From the IMG/VR virus record IMGVR_UViG_3300003885_000029, positions 1 through 29,622 of that record: 29,622 nucleotides of DNA. One strand, written 5' to 3'. The stretch comes from a virus. The notes beneath the pieces are model-generated. The model made no database searches, was not told the DNA's origin, and saw nothing but the letters and a program-made list of their open reading frames with translations. Positions 23,914-29,622 of this stretch are shown in pieces (the first letter of the stretch is position 1; the number at the start of each line of letters is the position of its first letter). A program made the position numbers and the translations under genes.

Positions 23914-24681
23914 TTAACCGCTAATCATGCCCGCGTCAAAGCGTACGCCCCCTATGCGCGCGGCGAGCGCCATGCTGCCCGTGTCCGGGGTCGCGCGTAG
24001 CTTGATGTCCGCCGGGCCTACTATCTTTCCCGGGTAAGGGTTGTTAAATTCGATGCTCGTGTCCCCGTCCCGCTGTACCCCGAACCCAAACACCACCCCG
24101 AAAGTATCTTGCGTCATTGCTTTTATGGCCAGTGTGAAAACGGCCGTGGTAGTCCCTCCCTGGGTCCGTTGCATAGTCCCCAACATAGTCTTGAGTACCC
24201 CCGTCCAGCCCGCGGGGACAGTTGTCGCGCCGCTGACTAACCGCTGACCCACTGCGGTCATTACACCGAACACAGCGCCCGCCCCTCCTGCTGATTGGAT
24301 ACTAATCGCCCCGACGAACCCCCCGTCGCTGATACACCGGGCGCTATTCACTCGGGATATGAGACCGGGGAGACCGACGGCCGTGGTGCCGTTCAACACC
24401 ACGTCGAACTCCGGGATTATGATCCCCAGCGGACCCAGAGCACTAATGCGGACAGTGACCAGGGCCGCATCAAGTGCGCTATCACTTACTAATTCCAAGG
24501 CCTCCCCCCCGTTGGCTGGGAGTGGGACGTCGTCTTGCCCTGTGGCGCTCAAATCCCCGGTGACATCGCCGGGTATCGACGACGAAGAGCCGAAAAAGTT
24601 CATCGGCTCCACGCCCTTGACTAGCCCCAATGCCACCGCGGCGGGGAAATCATGCGTAATCTGAAACGGCCCTTTAGCCAT
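23914..24681 (-). CDS. Unknown structural-type beta-rich protein in the head operon
   Basis: 255 aa; ATG at 24681 overlaps the end of the portal gene (stop at 24674) by 8 bp. The product is Gly/Thr/Val-rich with alternating hydrophobic strands: ALVTVRISALGPLGIIIPEF, DVVLNGTTAVGLPGLISRVN, GFVGAISIQSAGGAGAVFGV, FGVVFGFGVQRDGDTSIEF. The segment PGLISRVNSARCISDGG resembles beta-sandwich proteins I associate with capsid-gene neighbourhoods in other phages. No enzymatic motif is present. Lambda has no gene here between portal and protease, so it is probably a virion surface or head-associated protein. Family not recognised with certainty. Confidence 0.6.
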   Translation of the reverse strand: MAKGPFQITHDFPAAVALGLVKGVEPMNFFGSSSSIPGDVTGDLSATGQDDVPLPANGGEALELVSDSALDAALVTVRISALGPLGIIIPEFDVVLNGTTAVGLPGLISRVNSARCISDGGFVGAISIQSAGGAGAVFGVMTAVGQRLVSGATTVPAGWTGVLKTMLGTMQRTQGGTTTAVFTLAIKAMTQDTFGVVFGFGVQRDGDTSIEFNNPYPGKIVGPADIKLRATPDTGSMALAARIGGVRFDAGMISG

Positions 24682-26329
24682 CTGCTGAATTCTCCACTAT
24701 CGATAAAATCTCGCCAACCTCGCTCGCCAGTGTGTCCCCCGCGCGTTTCACCGTGTCCGCCCCGAATTCTTTCTCGAATGCCGCAAGCGGGCGCATAGCG
24801 TCGACTTTCTGTTCGTTTTCCCTCTGCAGCGTCTTAATGTTCTTCGAGAACTTCGTCCCATTGATGCCCCGCGCCTCGCGGGCATTGGTGGACCAGCCCT
24901 GGTCGACATACATTTTGCTCCCCTTGCCCTGTTTGACCGGGTCGGTCGACATCTTAACTGTCCCGCACCAGTTAACCGCCACCCACGCGCCGTATAGGTC
25001 GTATTGGGTGGGGTCGCGCCATGCAAGAAGCATGCCCGGCGCGTCAATCTTTTGCAATAGCGTCTCGCTAACAAGCCAGGCCTGGTATATCGGCGTACAG
25101 AACGACGCGCCCCAGCTCGACCAGACGAGGTTCAAGTATATTTTAAATTCGTTTATAGCCGCCTGGCTGGCGCTGTAGTTGCTGGAAAACGCAAGCCGCA
25201 AGATCTCCGGCGGGACTTCGTTCGCCCACGCCACCGCCTGGATGATAGCCTCCTCGAACTGGCCGAAATTAGTGTCCGTCCCATTGCCGGACATGTTAAC
25301 CGGTTCCTCGCCGTGCTGCAGCTCCTCCATGACCACGCCGGGGATCTGTTCGGCGAGGTTGAACCGGCGGGCCTTGCCGTCGGTCGTGGTGGTAGAGACT
25401 ACATCGCGGCGTACCGCGCCCCCTGTGACCGGCAGCGAGCCCATTTTATCCTCGGTCTTCTTGATAAACATGGCCAAAATAGAGTTTATGACGGCTTTAC
25501 GCTGTGTCGAATCCCTGTAGCGGTCAATCTCTTTCAGGGACTGCAGAACCAGAGACAGCAAGGGCTGACCCCGTACGTCGTCGAGGCGCTTGTCTGTGCC
25601 GTACACCATCCACGAGATACGCCGGCCTGAACGCTCACCGCGTGCGGGTATACGCTTTACCTCGCCGTTGTCTTGCTTGACCCAATAGCCCACATGTCGC
25701 CCGGCTGCGTCTCGCTCTACCCCGTGGGATATGGTGTAGCCCTTGCGGAGCTTGACGTCGGCCATGAGGGGGCTGCGAACCTTATTTCCGCTCACTAGCT
25801 GCACTTGGGGGGTTTTGGTCCTCGGTGACTGCCTCAAAACGACCAGCATGTCCCCGCAGATCAGGGCCTCGGCGCGTGCGTCGCGTACAAGTGCGCCCCA
25901 GGTGCGCTGGTGCTGCCAGTCGCATACCTCGGGGGTTTTGCCCCACACGTCGAACCGGTTTTCTACGTTCTCGGACCAATCGTCGAGGGTGCCGAGCTCC
26001 ATTCCGAGTATGCCCTCCTCGGGCAAGGCCTCGGGAAATAGCCCGATGTTTATTTCATTCGTTACCAGGCGGCGGATCAGGCCGCGCGCATACATGTTTT
26101 CGTTAAATAGCTGGCTGGAACGTGCGCGCAGTGTCCAGTAATCAATATGCTGGATCTGGGTGTCGCCGAACCCGCCGAAAAACTTCCCGCCATCGTGTAC
26201 CGCGTGGCGATAGGGAGATAGGCCGGTCTGCCCGTTATATGCGGCCGGGCTCAAATCGTCGACCGATACGACAGGGGCCGCGATATCGAGCTCGGGGGGT
26301 GCGGGTGGCGGGTGGCTTGATGCTCTCAC
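24674..26329 (-). CDS. Portal protein, lambda gpB family
   Basis: 551 aa from a GTG at 26329 that overlaps the upstream TGA (GTGA). It matches the lambda gpB portal family: YRHAVHDGG near the N-terminus, LRARSSQLFNENMYARGLIR, NRFDVWGKTPEVCDWQHQRT, and the conserved VPPEILRLAFSSNYSASQAA about residue 375-395 with LNLVWSSWGA following. It forms the dodecameric ring at the head vertex through which DNA is packaged by the terminase encoded upstream. Length is close to lambda gpB (533 aa). Confidence 0.94.
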   Translation of the reverse strand: MRASSHPPPAPPELDIAAPVVSVDDLSPAAYNGQTGLSPYRHAVHDGGKFFGGFGDTQIQHIDYWTLRARSSQLFNENMYARGLIRRLVTNEINIGLFPEALPEEGILGMELGTLDDWSENVENRFDVWGKTPEVCDWQHQRTWGALVRDARAEALICGDMLVVLRQSPRTKTPQVQLVSGNKVRSPLMADVKLRKGYTISHGVERDAAGRHVGYWVKQDNGEVKRIPARGERSGRRISWMVYGTDKRLDDVRGQPLLSLVLQSLKEIDRYRDSTQRKAVINSILAMFIKKTEDKMGSLPVTGGAVRRDVVSTTTTDGKARRFNLAEQIPGVVMEELQHGEEPVNMSGNGTDTNFGQFEEAIIQAVAWANEVPPEILRLAFSSNYSASQAAINEFKIYLNLVWSSWGASFCTPIYQAWLVSETLLQKIDAPGMLLAWRDPTQYDLYGAWVAVNWCGTVKMSTDPVKQGKGSKMYVDQGWSTNAREARGINGTKFSKNIKTLQRENEQKVDAMRPLAAFEKEFGADTVKRAGDTLASEVGEILSIVENSADG

Positions 26330-26583
26330 CAGCCAGGCCGTGCAATCATGGTTCCGTTACCCGTCTGGCGGGCTTCGAGCGTAACAAGGCGGTTATACAG
26401 CGACGCGATGGTTTTCTGTATCCATTCAAGATCCGGGGCCGTGACGGTTTGCCGACTCTGGCCGGTATCAAGCGTGTACGATTGGGCGCCGTCAGTTCCG
26501 AGTGCGAGCGATGCGTCCTCATAGGCGACAATCTGGGCTTTCGTGGCCGTTATGCGTTCCTGTAAAAATGCGGGGGTGTCCAT
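26326..26583 (-). CDS. Small head-tail joining-type protein (gpW position)
   Basis: 85 aa; the ATG at 26583 is preceded by CGGAATAA. It has an N-terminal helix (PAFLQERITATKAQIVAYED) and then SYTLDTGQSRQTVTAPDLEW with a second helix IQKTIASLYNRLVTLEARQ. Its place between the terminase and portal genes and its size match lambda gpW, and the TLDTGQSRQTVT turn is common in small phage proteins at this position. I regard it as gpW-like by position; the exact family is not settled. Confidence 0.7.
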   Translation of the reverse strand: MDTPAFLQERITATKAQIVAYEDASLALGTDGAQSYTLDTGQSRQTVTAPDLEWIQKTIASLYNRLVTLEARQTGNGTMIARPGW

Positions 26584-26627
26584 TTACATTATTCCGTACC
26601 TGGCTATATGATTTGAAAATTGTACAC

Positions 26628-28631
26628 TCATTCTACCGGCTCCGCGTAGTACTGTAAAGCCACGCCCTCCGATTCGACATAATCCCAGAACCGGGGCCAG
26701 TCGATCGTATCCAGTTCAAAATACTGTACGCAGATATTCCAGGCCATGACCTCAGTGCCTGCGTAGCTATACCCGAGCAAGTCCCATAACTCATTTTTTG
26801 CGCCTCCCCGCCGGTGCCAGTAGTACACCTTGTTCCCCTTGTCGTCGATTTTCTCCCGCCGGGTCTCGACGGTGAGCTCTTTTAGCTGCTTGTCGGAGAC
26901 ATCCACCGGCGCGTTAAAATGGTAAACCCGTTGCTCCCCGGCACCCTCGACCCACTCGCGGCGCAATACCGGCGCCATACGATCCTTGTAATGGTCCACT
27001 AGAATCCTGTAGCCGACGGTCCCGGACTGCGTCTCGAACTGGGCGAACTCCTTTATCGCCTGATTTTTAGCCGGACGGTCGCGCCCGAGTATGGGGAACA
27101 CCCCGGACGAATAGTCCGCGCAAAACGTTGTAACCGTATCATTAGCGTAGCCGGCGTCGATAAACGTAAATGAGACGGGGTACACCCGGCCGTCATCGGC
27201 GGTAAATGTGGTCTCCTCGATAAGCTCCCGCAATCGCCCCCACACGGGTGACGTTAGCTCGCTGCAATCGTCGTCAGCTGCTGCAGTCTCGTACCGCTCA
27301 TACGTTATCAGGTATGGCTTGGCATCGCGCACGATACCAAACACGGCGACGGCCAGGTCCTCCTTTTGGACGTCGACCATGCACTGTAGATACAGAATTT
27401 TAGATCCGGAATGCTCGGCGGCATACTCGTTCGGGATCTCGCCCATACGATACGCCGATCGGCGATGCGCCGACACACTAACAAAAGTAACGCGGGAGCC
27501 CATGGGCTCGAACGGCCAGGCTAGCACGTTATTATAAAAAACCTGGTATCGGGGGATGTCTGTCACTTTGTTAGTCGTCGGGTCGAAACAGTCCAGGTAC
27601 TGTAAAACATTTTTCCACCAGGGCCGCATACCGACCGGGGAATACAGCGCCGGCAGATGGTACGACCTAATGTTCCGCTCGACAGGCTTTGCCGTGGGCT
27701 CCCAGGCCGCGCCATTATCTGGGCTGTATAGGAATTCCTTGTCGTGCTCGTGGTGGCCGTGCCCGCAATTCTGGCAGCAATAGCGAACCGACTCAGTGTC
27801 GAGAACGCCGTCCGACAGCTCCCAGACAAACCCCCCTATCACGCCTGTTTTTTTATCGCGAGAGGACCAGCGCAGCTCCTGGGGAAAACCACACGCGCGG
27901 CACCTGATCCTGTATTTTCGCTGATCGCCCCGGAGGTAATTGCGGTATATCACGCTGCTGGATTTGATAAGCGGGGTCGAGCCCCTGAAAATCTTCGCTC
28001 GCTCGGTGTAGCCGTCGGTCCGGGCATCGGTCAGAGCGTCGGGGTCGCCATCCTTGCCCACCACCAGCGGCCAGGCGTCGACCTCATCTTTCAGCATGAT
28101 GCAGATAGACCACATCCGCATTTTGTCCGCATTATTCGCCCCGTACGGGATCAGAAAAGCGCCCTTGTCAAATTGCAAATGATTTTTTGTTTTGCCCGTC
28201 TTGCGGGTGTTCCCCTCGTCACTCGACCTGATAATGTGGCCGAACCCGGATTGCTGGAACATGGGCAAGAAATTATTTTCGATGCGGGCCTGGGCCAGCT
28301 CCTTGTCAGCTGTAACGTACATCATAGGGAGCGTGCCGATGTGGGCCGCATAGTACAGGACGCCCGATTCCAGCAATGTCGAATATGTTATCTGCACGCC
28401 TTTCATCACGCTGACCTCGCGGACGGGGCTATCGATGTCGAAACAATCGACGATCTCGCGCATATAGGGGTTTACAGCGTAGCGGATGTACCCGGGGATT
28501 GACGTCACCGAAGCCGGCAAATAACGGTGTTCCTCGTTAAAATTGCTGGGCAATACGTGCACTACTGAGTCCACAACCGCGGCCGCTTCGTCGATCAGCC
28601 AGTCCGCCCCGATTCCATTTAGCTCAGGCAT
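26628..28631 (-). CDS. Terminase large subunit, lambda gpA family
   Basis: 667 aa. The ATPase domain shows LPASVTSIPGYIRYAVNPYM, an atypical Walker A, VMKGVQITYST (Lys at the start of the loop, as in lambda gpA), and Walker B-like ICIMLKDEVDAW. Two CxxC pairs, CRACG and CQNCG, form a zinc-finger insertion. The C-terminal nuclease includes VSFTFIDAGYANDTV with the metal-binding Asp. It cuts the concatemer and drives DNA into the prohead. Its ATG at 28631 overlaps the small-terminase gene by 8 bp. Length equals that typical of gpA (641 aa) within a few percent. Confidence 0.94.
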   Translation of the reverse strand: MPELNGIGADWLIDEAAAVVDSVVHVLPSNFNEEHRYLPASVTSIPGYIRYAVNPYMREIVDCFDIDSPVREVSVMKGVQITYSTLLESGVLYYAAHIGTLPMMYVTADKELAQARIENNFLPMFQQSGFGHIIRSSDEGNTRKTGKTKNHLQFDKGAFLIPYGANNADKMRMWSICIMLKDEVDAWPLVVGKDGDPDALTDARTDGYTERAKIFRGSTPLIKSSSVIYRNYLRGDQRKYRIRCRACGFPQELRWSSRDKKTGVIGGFVWELSDGVLDTESVRYCCQNCGHGHHEHDKEFLYSPDNGAAWEPTAKPVERNIRSYHLPALYSPVGMRPWWKNVLQYLDCFDPTTNKVTDIPRYQVFYNNVLAWPFEPMGSRVTFVSVSAHRRSAYRMGEIPNEYAAEHSGSKILYLQCMVDVQKEDLAVAVFGIVRDAKPYLITYERYETAAADDDCSELTSPVWGRLRELIEETTFTADDGRVYPVSFTFIDAGYANDTVTTFCADYSSGVFPILGRDRPAKNQAIKEFAQFETQSGTVGYRILVDHYKDRMAPVLRREWVEGAGEQRVYHFNAPVDVSDKQLKELTVETRREKIDDKGNKVYYWHRRGGAKNELWDLLGYSYAGTEVMAWNICVQYFELDTIDWPRFWDYVESEGVALQYYAEPVE

Positions 28632-29544
28632 TTTTTAACGCTCGCGCCATCTTGACCTTGGCGGGCTTAATAAATGAGCCTATCTGATCGACGATAAATT
28701 TCTCGCACTCGTCAACCGCACGCCCTGCCTTACTCATGGCCACAACCCGGAGGGCTATCGTTTTGGCGCCGTCGGTCAATAGCTTCGTGTGTGCCGCGTT
28801 TATCTGATCAATCACACCGATTTTCACCAGCTCGCGGCTTACTAGCTCGCCCTTTGTGGTGGCGTTTTTTAGGCGCTTCTCGTTTATGTCTTCGATCTGT
28901 TTCGTCGCCTTGAGCCAGTCCAGGAACGCCACATCGGTTCCATATCTCTGGATTAGCTCACGGAGCGTCATGTCCGCGAATTTCTTTATGTCGTCGGGGA
29001 TCTCATGCAGGGTGGAGCCCGTCTCGGCGGGAGAGGTGGGGCTCGTGGTGTGCCGGGCGAGGGCTTCTTGCTTTTTCGTCTGGCGTTTTTTCTCAGTCCC
29101 GCCGAGTATGCGGGGCGGTGGTGGTGCGGGGGTTGGTCGTGCAGCTGCGGGGGTGGGCTTTGCCGGCCCGGGCGGCACCACCTGGCCCGCTTTGGCCGGC
29201 GCTGCAGGCTGTGCGACCCCCGTCGCTGTCATGGTGGCAAAAATCCTAGACGCCCTGGCGTAGCCAATAGACAGCCCCCTCGACACCGCCGAAATGGTAA
29301 AGTTGCCAGACTCCCGGCAATGCGCGACGGCGTGCTCATATAGCGGGTCCAGCCCTGTAGCGGCCCCCAATGTCTCAGGGTCAGCCCTCAATCTTAAATA
29401 CTCGACCGCGGCCGGGTGTGCCGCGTCTATGCGCCGCCCTACTATTGCAGGCTTTAAAACCGTAAGACAGGCCCTTGTAATAGCAGTAGCCGTAACCCCG
29501 GCCATCGTTGAAAACTCTACTCTTTTTACAAGTTTTTTAACCAT
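28624..29544 (-). CDS. Putative terminase small subunit with an FtsK gamma-like DNA-binding domain
   Basis: 306 aa; the ATG at 29544 has no Shine-Dalgarno. Residues 5-52 look like a helix-turn-helix of the phage small-terminase type (FSTMAGVTATAITRA ... RRIDAAHPAAVEYLR). Residues 66-110 closely resemble the C-terminal gamma domain of FtsK: DPLYEHAVAHC, then TISAVSRGLSIGYARASRIF and MTATGV. A Pro/Ala linker follows (111-150), and residues about 175-306 are helical (FADMTLRELIQRYGTDVAFL, ISDQ.. and VVAMSKAGRAVDECEKFI), as in small-terminase oligomerisation regions. It overlaps the large-subunit gene by 8 bp. The small-terminase role is by position and architecture; the gamma-like part is by clear motif resemblance. 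Confidence 0.75.
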   Translation of the reverse strand: MVKKLVKRVEFSTMAGVTATAITRACLTVLKPAIVGRRIDAAHPAAVEYLRLRADPETLGAATGLDPLYEHAVAHCRESGNFTISAVSRGLSIGYARASRIFATMTATGVAQPAAPAKAGQVVPPGPAKPTPAAARPTPAPPPPRILGGTEKKRQTKKQEALARHTTSPTSPAETGSTLHEIPDDIKKFADMTLRELIQRYGTDVAFLDWLKATKQIEDINEKRLKNATTKGELVSRELVKIGVIDQINAAHTKLLTDGAKTIALRVVAMSKAGRAVDECEKFIVDQIGSFIKPAKVKMARALKNA

Positions 29545-29551
29545 AGGAAGC

Positions 29552-29557
29552 AGTGTA
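29552..29557 (-). promoter_or_regulatory. Candidate late promoter -10 (extended) for the virion operon
   Basis: On the minus strand TGG-TACACT is an extended -10-like element ending 7 bases before the ATG at 29544. No -35 is evident. If used, the transcript would be essentially leaderless, which would agree with the missing Shine-Dalgarno. Low confidence. Confidence 0.3.
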
Positions 29558-29592
29558 CCACAAGGGGTGCTACGCTTGCTACAGGGCGGCAG

Positions 29593-29610
29593 TTTGACCG
29601 ATCGGTCAAA
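29593..29610. promoter_or_regulatory. Perfect 18-bp palindrome, candidate operator of the late operon
   Basis: TTTGACCGATCGGTCAAA reads the same on both strands, about 50 bp upstream of the small-terminase start. It contains TTGACC, a -35-like sequence, on each strand. Its symmetry suits a dimeric regulator such as a TetR-type protein or a phage repressor or activator. No other copy was noticed in the window. Confidence 0.55.
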
Positions 29611-29622
29611 ATTTGTGCGAGA

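Overview
This window is a segment of a tailed bacteriophage or prophage genome, most likely from a Gram-negative (proteobacterial) host. The gene set suggests this: a family A phage DNA polymerase, a DUF2800/DUF2815-type recombination pair, a lambda-like head and a Mu-like contractile tail. It is about 29.6 kb of dense, GC-rich coding sequence with frequent ATGA/GTGA/TAATG stop-start overlaps. I see no integrase, host gene, rRNA, tRNA, insertion sequence or CRISPR array, so neither lifestyle nor exact host can be fixed from here.

Layout. (1) 1-1607, minus strand: a 36-aa membrane peptide followed by an SF2 helicase whose 3' end lies beyond the left edge. (2) 1608-1690: a short divergent control region with overlapping back-to-back promoters. 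(3) 1691-7322, plus strand: the replication/recombination block: a modular protein with a Pro/Ala linker, a DUF2800 (RecB/Cas4-like) nuclease, a DUF2815-like ssDNA-binding protein, two small unknowns and a family A DNA polymerase. (4) 7332-8467, plus strand: a second promoter with a palindrome over its -10 box, then a protein that looks like a beta sliding clamp, a 41-aa membrane peptide and a cysteine-rich protein. (5) 8464-29544, minus strand: the late virion block, read right to left: small terminase, large terminase, a small head-tail joining-type protein, portal, an unknown probable virion protein, S49 protease/scaffold, decoration protein, capsid, a linker protein, connector, tail terminator, sheath, tube, tail chaperone (probable -1 frameshift), tape measure, DNA-circularisation protein, LysM/gpD hub fusion, spike, gp46, gp47, gp48, tail fibre, and a coiled-coil/membrane protein. 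(6) 29545-29622: an upstream control region with a perfect 18-bp palindrome.

How the genes work together. The early block would resect and protect DNA, then copy it with the polymerase, possibly held on DNA by the clamp-like protein and helped by the SF2 helicase. The modular protein and the ssDNA-binding protein end in related short modules behind similar Pro/Ala linkers, which suggests a shared binding partner. The late block makes a lambda-type procapsid (gpA, gpB, gpC, gpD and gpE equivalents) and joins it to a Mu-type contractile tail. Early and late transcription converge at 8464-8467, where the two stop codons share one CTAG.

Most unusual points: a DNA-binding domain resembling FtsK gamma inside the putative small terminase; the clamp-like gene behind the polymerase; the paired C-terminal modules; and a polymerase N-terminus that appears split across two frames.
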